Assembly: GCA_013329865.1 (NCBI GenBank)
Contig: DUJJ01000082.1
Coordinates: 1 to 16,092 of the forward strand
Direction of reading: 5' to 3'
DNA: 16,092 nt
Source of the DNA: Candidatus Poseidoniaceae archaeon
Lineage (GTDB): Archaea; Thermoplasmatota; Poseidoniia; Poseidoniales; Poseidoniaceae
Of the stretch, positions 1-7,623 are shown piece after piece (the first letter of the stretch is position 1; each line of letters opens with the position of its first letter). The notes under the pieces are model-generated. The model was not told the DNA's origin. It did not search any database and was given only the letters and a program-made list of their open reading frames with translations. The translations under genes were made by a program, and so were the position numbers.

Positions 1-1
1 A

Positions 2-391
2 TTAGGAGATTTATACAAGATGCAAGTTTATGCGCTAGCTGAGATTTTTAACCAACGAGCAACAAGCAATAATCAAATCCCTCCGGTGAATAAGTCAACA
101 ATGACTAAGCCGCCATCTGCGGAACTTGCGCCAAATCAAAAAGATGAGGATTCACTCCCGCCATACGAAGTCCTCGATGAAATTCTACGACTTCATATTG
201 AGCATACTATGGATGCCGATGATATTGTCGCTGCAGGCTATGATCGCAGTGTTGTCGTAGATGTATTAAGCAGGCTTGAACGTAATGAGCACAAACGCTG
301 GCAAATGTCGCCAGCACCGCGCGTCACCAGCAAAGCCTTTGGCCAGGGTTGGCGTCGACCACTTGCATCTAGGCATGATTGGCGCGATTGA
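2..391 (+). CDS. nadE: NAD+ synthetase (C-terminal part, truncated by window edge)
   Basis: The reading frame is open from base 2, so only the last 129 residues are in the window and the start lies outside it. The first visible residues, LGDLYKMQVYALAEIFN, match the GDLxKTQVYxLA segment of NAD+ synthetases, which lies after the ATP-pyrophosphatase (P-loop SGGxDS) core. The C-terminal segment, from EHKRWQMSP to FGQGWRRPLASR, matches the conserved end of the family (KRxQxPP...KVSxxxFGxxRRxPI), which closes over the nicotinate-adenine dinucleotide site. The enzyme makes NAD+ from deamido-NAD+, ATP and glutamine or ammonia in the cytosol. Whether this protein carries an N-terminal glutaminase domain cannot be seen. 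The two conserved ends make the identification firm. Confidence 0.88.
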   Translation, partial: LGDLYKMQVYALAEIFNQRATSNNQIPPVNKSTMTKPPSAELAPNQKDEDSLPPYEVLDEILRLHIEHTMDADDIVAAGYDRSVVVDVLSRLERNEHKRWQMSPAPRVTSKAFGQGWRRPLASRHDWRD

Positions 392-401
392 GTTCGATGG
401 T

Positions 402-410
402 CATAAAAAT
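402..410 (+). promoter_or_regulatory. Possible TATA box for trhO
   Basis: An AT-rich CATAAAAAT lies about 25 bases before the trhO ATG at 431 in an otherwise GC-richer 39-base gap. No Shine-Dalgarno motif precedes that ATG. The spacing fits an archaeal TATA box driving a leaderless transcript. This rests on spacing and composition only. Confidence 0.35.
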
Positions 411-430
411 CAACTGCCCCACATCAAACC

Positions 431-1267
431 ATGACCGGCACGGTAGTGAACATTGCTGGTTATCGGTTTGCTGATCTATCCGATCGGAATAATTTACAGC
501 AACCGCTGCGTGATATATGCGGTGAACTGGCTCTAAAAGGGACGATTCTACTGGCCTACGAGGGCATTAATTTCTTTCTTGCCGGGAGTCAATCAGGAAT
601 CGATTCCTTTATTGAATTTTTAGAATCTGATGAGCGCTTAACAGACATACCATTGAAGATCTCATATTCTGATACTCAACCATTTCGGCGTATGAATGTT
701 CGATTAAAAAAAGAAATTATCTCTCTTGGAATGGAACACATCAAGCCCGCGGAGCGAACCGGGGAAGAGATTACTCCGACCGATTTTAAACAGCTTATCG
801 ATGACGGGGAGGACCTCTTAATTCTCGATACTCGTAATGAATACGAATGTAAGATTGGAACATTTAACAATGCTGTTGAATTAGATATACGGTCTTTTAG
901 AGATTTTCCCCGAGCAATCGGTGAGTTGGATGAAAAATTGAAAGATAAGCAGGTAGTGATGTTCTGTACTGGTGGTATTCGATGCGAAAAAGCCAGTTTG
1001 GTTATGATGGATGCGGGATTTTCCAATGTAAAACAACTCAAAGGCGGCATACTTGGCTATTTTGAAGAAGTAGGCGGTGCCCACTGGAATGGTGATTGTT
1101 TTGTCTTTGATCAGAGAGTAGCTGTAAATCCGCAGTTGCAGGAAACCGATGTTGTTCAATGCTTTGCTTGTCGAGAGCCACTGTTGTTAGAAGAGCAGAA
1201 AAGCACCAATTACGTAATTGCGAAATCCTGCTCATACTGCATCGACAAAGTGAAATCACCAGATTAA
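431..1267 (+). CDS. trhO: tRNA uridine(34) hydroxylase TrhO (rhodanese family)
   Basis: This 278-residue protein has the full layout of TrhO/YceA. An N-terminal acylphosphatase-like domain (about 1-95) carries KGTILLAYEGINFFLAG. A rhodanese domain follows (about 115-215) with DTRNEYE at 133-139 and the catalytic-cysteine loop CTGGIRCEKA starting at Cys179. The C-terminal signature GAHWNGDCFVFDQRVAV (216-232) is followed by two Cys pairs (C244/C247 and C267/C270) that look like a zinc site. In the known family the enzyme hydroxylates uridine-34 of some tRNAs using oxygen, giving 5-hydroxyuridine, the precursor of wobble modifications. The 278-residue length is complete for the family. The ATG has no SD motif and may be leaderless. 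The last 12 bases overlap the convergent gene downstream. TrhO is mainly known from bacteria, so this copy may have been acquired by transfer. Confidence 0.92.
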   Translation: MTGTVVNIAGYRFADLSDRNNLQQPLRDICGELALKGTILLAYEGINFFLAGSQSGIDSFIEFLESDERLTDIPLKISYSDTQPFRRMNVRLKKEIISLGMEHIKPAERTGEEITPTDFKQLIDDGEDLLILDTRNEYECKIGTFNNAVELDIRSFRDFPRAIGELDEKLKDKQVVMFCTGGIRCEKASLVMMDAGFSNVKQLKGGILGYFEEVGGAHWNGDCFVFDQRVAVNPQLQETDVVQCFACREPLLLEEQKSTNYVIAKSCSYCIDKVKSPD

Positions 1268-3475
1268 CCACTCATCTGTGATACTCAGTGGACTCCACAT
1301 GTGTAATTCATGTCCATCTTGTCCGTTATCTGCGACAAATAGGACTACCTCTGCACTGCTAAACAACTCACCATAAAACCCAGCATCTGAATTATTTCCC
1401 GTGCCTTGCCACGGGTCGTAGACAACAGATGTTTCGAATGTAACTACGTCGAAACTCCATAAGCAATGACCTGTATTAATGCCATTTGCCATGCCGTTGG
1501 CAATAATCAGTAGGTGACTATCAGTGGCCTTGAGACCTCTTATTTCAGCAGATGCCATGCCGGGTTGGAATTCATGGATTACCTTCGTTCCATCTACTGT
1601 GCCGTCACTAACACACAATTCTTCCGCAGTGGCCCCAGTTATACAGTCAAACCAGATTTTTCCATTGGCAATTACTGGTGCAACTTGCTGACTGGGTGCA
1701 ACAACGATTGACGATAATTCTGTCAATGCTCCAGTGTTCAGGTCATAACTCCAAACGGTTGGGTCAACAGCAGTTATTTGGGCGTCAAAAATCACCTGAT
1801 TGCTGACTAAATTAACTCCCAAATGTTCTCCCACCGATGTCGGTGGATTGCCATTACTTTGTAGCGTCATGCTAGTAAGCCAATTGTAGCTGCCTGTTGT
1901 GGTTAATTCGACCAATTGTCGACCATTTATCCCATCATCAGCCACCAGTATAGCGGAATTACCCATAGGTAGTATGGGCCCCGGAGAACTATCTTCAAAG
2001 GAATTCAAGTCCCATGTGGTGAGATTACCCGAGTTACTCAAATGGTGCATTTCATAACCATAATCGTCATGAATTCCGGAAAACCAAAGTCCTAATTCAT
2101 CAATTGCGAATGAAGTATCAGAGTGAGCAGACAGTTTGGTTTGGACACTGTCTAGCGCCATTTGTTGTTCAAGGTCGAAGAATGGTGCGTCAAATAGGTT
2201 GTACATACTTATCCCATCAGTCCACATAAAATCAAAATTAGCGTCTGAAAATAGTAATCCACCCATCCACTTGGTATGAACCGATTGTGGGAGTATGCCA
2301 TCTCCACTGTAGCCGGTCAGTTGTAGGGTGCCAGCGGTACTTAGGTTACTTACCCATAATTCTCGACCGTTGACACCGCTGTCGGCATCAAACAACCAAA
2401 GTTCTTCTTCGCCTAATGTTACTGCGGTAAAACCGAGATGTAACCCGGGGCTAGAATCACCACCTCCCGGGTTGATGTCAAGCAATAAGTCGGTTGAATC
2501 GACACTTCCGTGACTTGTCCATAACTCGCATCCAGTTAGTCCATTACTCCCCGCAGTGATGATCATCTGGTTGGCTGCCGACCAACTGAACTCGGAGCAA
2601 ATATTCGACAACCCATTAGTCAACCCTAGACTAAAATCAGACACTGGGCCGTATTGTAATGGTTCACTGCACACTTTCAGTGACTCGACAATTTCGCCTG
2701 ATTGCATAATTCCATCATCAGCAAATCCATCACCTGCACCATTGTCGACACCGAAATTTATCACGAATCCATTGGCACACAGATAAGCTGGAGGAGTGAC
2801 TCGTTCAACTAGTGCACTGTGACCGTTACCACCATTATTGCCATCATTACCAGCAGCACCAATGGCGCCATTACAGACGTATTCGGAATTAATCACTTCT
2901 CCCGAATCAAGAATCCCATCACCATTAGCGTCAAGGCCAGTATCAATCAACAGGCCGCCAAACAAACATGCTTGATGGCCATTGCCGATTACCGATGTCG
3001 ACACCATGCTGTTTACTCCGGGACTGCCACTGGGGCCGGTGTTGCCCGAAGAGCCAGATTGACCAGCCTCACCATGACACAACCTAGTAGTGGATGTAAC
3101 CTCTATTTCTTCTAAAATACCGTTATTGTTCTCATCATTCCCGATTAGGATATCAGCACCGCCAGCTGAGCAGATGTGGTCTGCATCTCGTCCTTCGGTT
3201 CTAACTAAGACCTCATAACTCTCGCTTGCTACACTACTATCTGATTCATTGAGTGAGTCGATTACGGTATATGAGTAGGCAGAAAGGATTAACGCAATAA
3301 TAATCGTTAAACTCTGTATTCCCCGAATCACCCGTTTGCCGCGCGACATTACTTGGGTTTGTGGAGGATTGTCGTCGGTTGGCTGACCATTGATAGGCGG
3401 AACATTTTTTCCTTGTTTACTACTGACAGGCTTGTTTGTTGCGGATGCTGCTTGATACTCGGGAGTATTAGACAT
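1256..3475 (-). CDS. Membrane-anchored surface protein with Gly-X-Y segments, DxNxDG modules and ELWxxDGT repeats
   Basis: I take the ATG at 3475 as the start (739 residues); the frame stays open to a TTG at 3529 but with no better signal. A polar, Pro/Gln-rich N-terminus (1-50) with basic residues precedes one hydrophobic helix (about 53-72), giving a signal-anchor topology with the rest outside. Three Cys-flanked modules (about 89-134, 156-202, 225-270) share a pattern Cys, GG, DxNxDG-like acidic loop, E-V and Cys, resembling DUF7151 and probably binding calcium. The first linker is seven Gly-X-Y triplets (135-155) and the second six (203-220), as in collagen-like proteins. From about 310 on there are degenerate ELWxxDGT repeats (GCELWTSHGS, GRELWVSNLS, ELCVSDGTVDGT, GHELHMW), which usually fold as a beta-propeller. 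The likely role is cell-surface adhesion or a fibre; no enzymatic motif is visible. It overlaps trhO tail to tail by 12 bases. Confidence 0.82.
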   Translation of the reverse strand: MSNTPEYQAASATNKPVSSKQGKNVPPINGQPTDDNPPQTQVMSRGKRVIRGIQSLTIIIALILSAYSYTVIDSLNESDSSVASESYEVLVRTEGRDADHICSAGGADILIGNDENNNGILEEIEVTSTTRLCHGEAGQSGSSGNTGPSGSPGVNSMVSTSVIGNGHQACLFGGLLIDTGLDANGDGILDSGEVINSEYVCNGAIGAAGNDGNNGGNGHSALVERVTPPAYLCANGFVINFGVDNGAGDGFADDGIMQSGEIVESLKVCSEPLQYGPVSDFSLGLTNGLSNICSEFSWSAANQMIITAGSNGLTGCELWTSHGSVDSTDLLLDINPGGGDSSPGLHLGFTAVTLGEEELWLFDADSGVNGRELWVSNLSTAGTLQLTGYSGDGILPQSVHTKWMGGLLFSDANFDFMWTDGISMYNLFDAPFFDLEQQMALDSVQTKLSAHSDTSFAIDELGLWFSGIHDDYGYEMHHLSNSGNLTTWDLNSFEDSSPGPILPMGNSAILVADDGINGRQLVELTTTGSYNWLTSMTLQSNGNPPTSVGEHLGVNLVSNQVIFDAQITAVDPTVWSYDLNTGALTELSSIVVAPSQQVAPVIANGKIWFDCITGATAEELCVSDGTVDGTKVIHEFQPGMASAEIRGLKATDSHLLIIANGMANGINTGHCLWSFDVVTFETSVVYDPWQGTGNNSDAGFYGELFSSAEVVLFVADNGQDGHELHMWSPLSITDEWLIW

Positions 3476-3526
3476 GATGATATCTCTGACCGTTAAAGAT
3501 ATCAAAACTTCCGGTTGAAATAACGG

Positions 3527-3537
3527 CAAATATAATC
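3527..3537. promoter_or_regulatory. Shared divergent TATA-like element
   Basis: CAAATATAATC lies between the divergent surface-protein gene (ATG at 3475, minus) and the aconitase X gene (plus), and it is TATA-like on both strands. On the plus strand its centre is about 25 bases before the ATG at 3555, which fits a leaderless start there. On the minus strand it would place the transcript start near 3505, giving a leader of about 30 bases. One element may serve both genes, but this is inferred only from position and composition. Confidence 0.35.
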
Positions 3538-3554
3538 TGTTAAGGGTTTAGTTC

Positions 3555-5354
3555 ATGAAAGAGAAGGTTTGCCATATGGCCATGGACTTGCCCCCTAGGC
3601 TCGCCGCCCAACTTGCTGGCGATGAAGGCTCTACTAGGCAGAAAGGGGCAAGGTTAGTTGTTGATCTAGCAGAGATCGCTAATGCTGAGGGTTTCATAGA
3701 AGTAGATAATGCCCACGTTTCAGGAGTTTCAGTAATAACTGGAGGTCACGGTTTGCGACGGTTTTTGTCTGACTTATCTGACGACAAGGATGGTCGTGTT
3801 GCCATAACAACCACGTTAAATGCTGCAGGCTGCGACAAGGATAGAATGCAGGAAATGGACATTGATTGGCCAGATTTTCTCGAACAGCAGTTTGAGATTA
3901 TTCACGCTTATGAGCGGCTTGGAATTGAGTCGACATTGTCTTGCACACCTTACGACCGTGGAATAGAGTTGGATTCAGGAGTTGCATCCTGGGCTGAGTC
4001 AAATGCAGTCTGTTTCTCAAACTCATGGACCTCGCTGATTACCAACCGCGAGTCTGGTTTGTCAGCGCTGGCAACTGCATTGACAGGTTTTGCTCCAAAG
4101 TGGGGCCTACACCTCCCCGCTAATCGTGTGCCAAATATCTTGGTCAACATTTCGTGTGAATTGAATGAACTTGCTGATTGGTCGATTCTCGGAGATTGGA
4201 TTGGTAAACAGGTCCGCCCCGATTGGGATTTATCATGGGGGCCGATGCCGCTGCTCCGAGGTCTGCCAAACGAGGTCTCTTTCGCTAGCAAGAAAGCACT
4301 GACTGCTGCCGCAGCCAATTACGGCTGCCCAATGTTGTGGGCCGAAGGGCATAGTGTAGACCCGCCGCTTGACAAGGATGCTAATGGTAATTGGCTGCCT
4401 CCGGAAAATGGCTGGGTGGGAGAACTCGAGTTTACAGAAGCAGATCTGCGTCAGCGGTATAACGAATTAGCACCGAAGGGGCAGGTGGATTTGGTTGTTA
4501 TTGGCTGTCCACAAGCTAGCATCGAAGAAATTCGGCGCACAGCATCCGCAGTCCGGTCATACGCCGAAGTAGGACAAAAAATCCCACAAAACCGTTTGTG
4601 GCTCTTTACCAGCGGTGAGAACTATCAGGTTGCAAGAGACGAAGGCAGTATAGAATTGCTGGAGGCGGCGGGTGTCGTAATATTGCAAGATACGTGTCCT
4701 GAGGTTACCCCATACAATCGTCAGCACTACAATCACCTGTTAACTAATTCTCTCAAGGCAGAACATTACCTAACTAGTGGTCTCAACCGAATACCAACAA
4801 GCGTCATGACAATCAAAGACTGTGTTGCTCACGCATTTGACCCTCAACTATCGGCTGGTGTACGACCAACTATTTCCGCCAAGGCCCAACCTCAACATCA
4901 ATCAGCAAAAACCTACCAAGCTGGCGATTTTACCGCTACTGGTAATGGTTTATCGTCGCAAGGAGATTTTACTATCACTGGGCGAGCTATGTCTACTGAT
5001 GTTGCGATTACCTACCTTGGTTATGTCAATCGTGACACTGGCGTTATTGAGGAGACGGGTCACCCACTTGATGGCCAAGCGATTGAAAATACCATACTAA
5101 TTTATCCAAAAGGGTCTGGCTCTACAGTGGCACCATACGTTTTGATGGGTCTGATATACACAGGCAAAGGGCCGAAGGCGATTATAAATCGAGATGTTTG
5201 CCCGCTGACCATACCCGCATGTTCCCTGCTTGACTTACCCTATGCACACGGTTTTGGGACAGATCCGTGCTTGGCAGTAAATTCTGGCGATTTAGTTGAG
5301 GTCAGCAAGAATGGTGACAAGGTGAGCCTCCGAGTGATTGAGCGAGCAGTTTGA
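3555..5354 (+). CDS. Single-chain aconitase X; probable phosphomevalonate dehydratase
   Basis: This 599-residue protein joins the large aconitase X domain (DUF521, about 10-430) to the small swivelling domain (DUF126, about 455-595) through a Pro/Gln/Ser-rich linker. Family motifs are clear: LAGDEGS (20-26), SCTPY (C130), WAESNAVCFSNS (146-157), GCPQAS (C318) and DTCPEV (C381). The three cysteines are the expected iron-sulfur ligands. The small domain has the GSGST motif with Ser523. In archaea the separate large and small subunits dehydrate 5-phosphomevalonate to trans-anhydromevalonate phosphate in the modified mevalonate pathway. Bacterial relatives dehydrate cis-3-hydroxy-L-proline, so substrate is inferred from the presumed host. 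Start: ATG 3555 fits a leaderless transcript, but GAGAAGG at 3561-3567 could serve ATG 3576 or 3582, and the latter (MDLPPRLAAQL) matches where family members usually begin. It is followed after 10 bases by the epimerase gene, probably co-transcribed. Confidence 0.85.
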   Translation: MKEKVCHMAMDLPPRLAAQLAGDEGSTRQKGARLVVDLAEIANAEGFIEVDNAHVSGVSVITGGHGLRRFLSDLSDDKDGRVAITTTLNAAGCDKDRMQEMDIDWPDFLEQQFEIIHAYERLGIESTLSCTPYDRGIELDSGVASWAESNAVCFSNSWTSLITNRESGLSALATALTGFAPKWGLHLPANRVPNILVNISCELNELADWSILGDWIGKQVRPDWDLSWGPMPLLRGLPNEVSFASKKALTAAAANYGCPMLWAEGHSVDPPLDKDANGNWLPPENGWVGELEFTEADLRQRYNELAPKGQVDLVVIGCPQASIEEIRRTASAVRSYAEVGQKIPQNRLWLFTSGENYQVARDEGSIELLEAAGVVILQDTCPEVTPYNRQHYNHLLTNSLKAEHYLTSGLNRIPTSVMTIKDCVAHAFDPQLSAGVRPTISAKAQPQHQSAKTYQAGDFTATGNGLSSQGDFTITGRAMSTDVAITYLGYVNRDTGVIEETGHPLDGQAIENTILIYPKGSGSTVAPYVLMGLIYTGKGPKAIINRDVCPLTIPACSLLDLPYAHGFGTDPCLAVNSGDLVEVSKNGDKVSLRVIERAV

Positions 5355-5357
5355 GGT
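5353..5357 (+). promoter_or_regulatory. Ribosome-binding site deciding the epimerase start
   Basis: GAGGT overlaps the stop codon of the aconitase X gene and lies seven bases before ATG 5365. It favours that ATG over the upstream in-frame TTG at 5338, which would add nine residues before the Rossmann-fold start. Confidence 0.6.
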
Positions 5358-5364
5358 TATAGTG

Positions 5365-6315
5365 ATGCGAATATTAGTAACCGGTGGCGCCGGATTTATC
5401 GGCTCATCGCTGTGTGAGAAGCTGATACAATCTGGTCACCATGTGGTCGCGCTGGATTCAATGTTTCGTGGGAGTGAGGAGAATCTCGCTTCGATTGTTG
5501 ACCATGATGGTTTTACCCTGTATATTGGCGATGTCCGAGATGTTGATGATTTGGATGCGTGTGTTGACCTCTTGGGGGGTTTGGACCTAGTTTATCATCT
5601 AGCAGCGATAAATGGAACAAAGTGGTTTCATGAAGCGGCACACTCAGTAATTGATGTAAATGTAAACGGCACACTCAGAACCCTTGAAGTCGCCATGGCA
5701 CACGATGCAAAATACGTCTTTGCCTCCTCGCCTGAGGCCTTTGGGGAGCCAATTTCACAACCGATGTCAGACGGCGACCCAATGATATTTACCGACCCAA
5801 AACAGCATCAGCGGCACTCGTATGGCGGCAGCAAATATCTCGGTGAGATTGCCTGTCAGCATGCGGCTCGGGACGGTCTTGAAGTCGCAATAGTGCGTCC
5901 TTTCAATGTCTATGGACCACGCTTATCTGGCGATGATTATGGTCAGGTAGTAGCCATGTTTTTCCGTCAAATGCTAGAGTCAAAGCCTCTGAATATTCAT
6001 GGTGACGGTAGCCAAACTCGCAGTTTTACTTGGATTGATGATGTCGTTGACGGCTTCGTTAAGGCGGGAATGCTAGACCTGCCTACAGGTGAAGTTTTCA
6101 ATCTAGGTTCACAAGAGGAGGTGAGTATCCAATACTTGGCGCAAAAAGTGGCCCAGTGTGGTGAAGGTGTGGAGTTCGATTTCACCGAGGGCTATCACGG
6201 CGATGTAAAACGTCGATTGCCGGACATTGAAAACTCCACAAACACGCTAGGTTGGGAGGCAACAACCTCGTTACAAGAAGGCCTTCAAATCATGTGGCAG
6301 GCACTTAATTCTTAG
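5365..6315 (+). CDS. NAD-dependent sugar-nucleotide epimerase/dehydratase (extended SDR)
   Basis: The 316-residue protein begins directly with the NAD-binding Rossmann motif (RILVTGGAGFIGSS, Gly at 7, 8, 10 and 13). It continues with the family landmarks in order: GDVRD (55-59), YHLAA (77-81), the active-site serine strand FASSPEAFG (119-127), the catalytic pair Tyr153-x3-Lys157 in SYGGSKYLGE, and RPFNVYGPR (178-186). The C-terminal part has GDGSQTRSFTWIDDVVDG (213-230), which binds the nucleotide-sugar end. The length is typical of UDP-glucose 4-epimerase, dTDP-glucose 4,6-dehydratase and related enzymes. These motifs do not fix the substrate. It probably makes an activated sugar for glycans or glycolipids in the cytosol. 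It follows the aconitase X gene by 10 bases and converges with the flavin-reductase-like gene, the coding ends overlapping by 11 bases. Confidence 0.87.
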   Translation: MRILVTGGAGFIGSSLCEKLIQSGHHVVALDSMFRGSEENLASIVDHDGFTLYIGDVRDVDDLDACVDLLGGLDLVYHLAAINGTKWFHEAAHSVIDVNVNGTLRTLEVAMAHDAKYVFASSPEAFGEPISQPMSDGDPMIFTDPKQHQRHSYGGSKYLGEIACQHAARDGLEVAIVRPFNVYGPRLSGDDYGQVVAMFFRQMLESKPLNIHGDGSQTRSFTWIDDVVDGFVKAGMLDLPTGEVFNLGSQEEVSIQYLAQKVAQCGEGVEFDFTEGYHGDVKRRLPDIENSTNTLGWEATTSLQEGLQIMWQALNS

Positions 6316-7159
6316 GACCATAGTGTTTGTCGACCTTTTTTGACCAACCACCCGGCGCAGCCATGATGTTATCCATCCCGTGTTGGGTGAGGACATCAAG
6401 ACCGGATTCCGGTATGGAATCACTAGATGTCCAAACATGAGTTACCCTCATCACGGCCAATCTTGCCACAGCATCTGGTAACTCGCGGTCTTCAACGAAT
6501 TCGACTTCTATCGCAGCAACAGCCTGCTGGATAAGTAAATCTTCATCACTATCTGGAGTTACATCGATTAAATCCCACTCACTATCTTCTGGACTTACAG
6601 GGCTGCCTGCCATATCTATCCAATCAACAGCTTGCAGTGTGCTCGGCATAACATGAAGAATTGCCTTGCCGGTTTTTCTCATGTTGAGGAGCGTGCCACG
6701 ATATTGTTTCTGTTTATTCCTACTGAATGAGGCAACAAATAACGGCGGCGTGTTTGATACACCCATCACAGATGTCAATGGCGCAAGGTTTTTCACGCCA
6801 TTCTCGTCAACCGTTGAGGCTAATATTAACGGCCTTGGAGAGACGATACCCGCCAACCATGCCGACCGCTCTTTGTGACTGAATTCCATTATGTCTAGGC
6901 GACTTCTAGTCGATAGATCGGGCCTAGATTCACGCTCAAACCACGAATCTAACTTACCGGTGTGGATTTCGTCGATAGCATGCTGGGTAAATTCGATGTA
7001 AGTTTGCCAAGCTGGTATCAATTCATCCTGTCCACGTGCTTGTTTTCTGGCAATAGATGCGTTGGCATAATCAACGCACTTCCTGAGGAATTCTGCGACC
7101 ACGGCTTTCCTATCCATCTGATTACACCCACTATACAATACGCTATTAGCGCTTGGCAT
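6305..7159 (-). CDS. FMN-binding flavin reductase-like protein
   Basis: The protein has 284 residues if it starts at ATG 7159. An N-terminal helical stretch (about 15-78) precedes a flavin reductase-like split-barrel domain (about 95-250). The clearest family signature is SPRPLILASTVDENG (107-121), then NLAPLTS (124-130), PPLFVASFS (138-146) and the K-x-YRGTLLNMR segment (151-161). In the family this fold binds FMN and serves in NAD(P)H-dependent flavin reduction or oxygenase partner roles; the substrate here is unknown. The N-terminal helical extension is not part of the basic domain. The 7159 ATG has AGGAG nearby and overlaps the previous gene by 14 bases; ATG 7117, preceded by GGGTG, would give 270 residues and remains possible. 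It is the last gene of the PrxQ operon, which suggests a redox link. Confidence 0.75.
   Translation of the reverse strand: MPSANSVLYSGCNQMDRKAVVAEFLRKCVDYANASIARKQARGQDELIPAWQTYIEFTQHAIDEIHTGKLDSWFERESRPDLSTRSRLDIMEFSHKERSAWLAGIVSPRPLILASTVDENGVKNLAPLTSVMGVSNTPPLFVASFSRNKQKQYRGTLLNMRKTGKAILHVMPSTLQAVDWIDMAGSPVSPEDSEWDLIDVTPDSDEDLLIQQAVAAIEVEFVEDRELPDAVARLAVMRVTHVWTSSDSIPESGLDVLTQHGMDNIMAAPGGWSKKVDKHYGPKN
6336..6341 (+). terminator. Possible oligo-T terminator after the epimerase gene
   Basis: A run of six T lies about 20 bases after the epimerase stop. Archaeal transcription can end at such runs without a hairpin. The run also encodes part of the end of the opposing gene, so it may simply be a pair of lysine codons. 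Confidence 0.25.
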
Positions 7160-7619
7160 TATACTCCTGCCTTGACATCAGATATTTTGCTGGGTTACCA
7201 GCCCACACCTCTCCTTTTGGTAGTGGCTTTGTTAGAACTGAACCAGCACCTAGAACAGCATCTTCACCAATGTTACAACCCGGTACCACCGTGGCGCCAC
7301 CGCCGATGACAGCATTGTTTCCGATGACAATCGGTTGCCACAATGATTTGTTACCCGATGGTGGAAAGCGGTCGTTGAGAAGGGTAGCATTGGGTCCGAT
7401 AAATACCGAATCGCCCAATGTGCATTCATCAGCGATGTAAACAGACCCCTGTATTCGACATTCATTGCCGATAGTGACATTTCTGCCGATGTGGGACAAT
7501 GCGCCGATGGAGCAATTATTGCCAATGGTTAGGTTGGTGCCGATAGCGCACGGCGACCAGGCAACGCTATCATTGGCTAGGTTAATTCTGTTATTGGCAG
7601 CGTTATCGATAACCATCAT
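7146..7619 (-). CDS. Hexapeptide-repeat acyltransferase (WbpD/WlbB-like sugar N-acetyltransferase)
   Basis: The 157-residue protein is almost entirely left-handed beta-helix hexapeptide repeats ([I/V]G-x4): CAIGTN, LTIGNN, CSIGAL, HIGRNV, TIGNEC, TLGDSV, IVIGNN and so on. The order SHIGRNVTIGNECRIQGSV, then DSVFIGPNATLLND (70-83), then a short loop with PP, then VIGNNAVIGGGATVVPGC, and the ending VWAGNPAKYL match acetyl-CoA-dependent acyltransferases of the WbpD/WlbB group. Those act on UDP-amino sugars for surface glycans. His43 and Asn82 sit where family members keep conserved polar residues. The protein would work as a cytosolic trimer. Two ATGs (7619 and 7616) are adjacent; the gene starts four bases after the PrxQ stop, so it is co-transcribed. 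The exact acceptor sugar is unknown, but the nearby epimerase may supply the same pathway. Confidence 0.83.
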   Translation of the reverse strand: MMVIDNAANNRINLANDSVAWSPCAIGTNLTIGNNCSIGALSHIGRNVTIGNECRIQGSVYIADECTLGDSVFIGPNATLLNDRFPPSGNKSLWQPIVIGNNAVIGGGATVVPGCNIGEDAVLGAGSVLTKPLPKGEVWAGNPAKYLMSRQEYNAKR

Positions 7620-7623
7620 CTCA

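Noticed and set aside
1268-1291. Inverted repeat CCACT...AGTGG just after trhO as a terminator
   Set aside because: Only five pairs with a 14-base loop, and it lies within the opposing coding gene.
3007-3071. Short repeated bases around 3010-3070 as a CRISPR array
   Set aside because: They are glycine-rich triplet codons of the collagen-like segment, with no constant repeat and spacer structure.
2819-3115. A 98-residue open frame opposite the Gly-X-Y and cysteine modules
   Set aside because: Its composition reflects the repetitive glycine and acidic codons of the real gene on the other strand.
3476-3529. In-frame TTG start 18 codons before the surface protein
   Set aside because: It extends the protein with residues that do not improve the signal-anchor layout, and the ATG at 3475 is a better start.
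5338-5364. TTG start for the epimerase, nine residues earlier
   Set aside because: It would lie inside the aconitase X end; ATG 5365 has a good GAGGT and begins at the expected Rossmann start.
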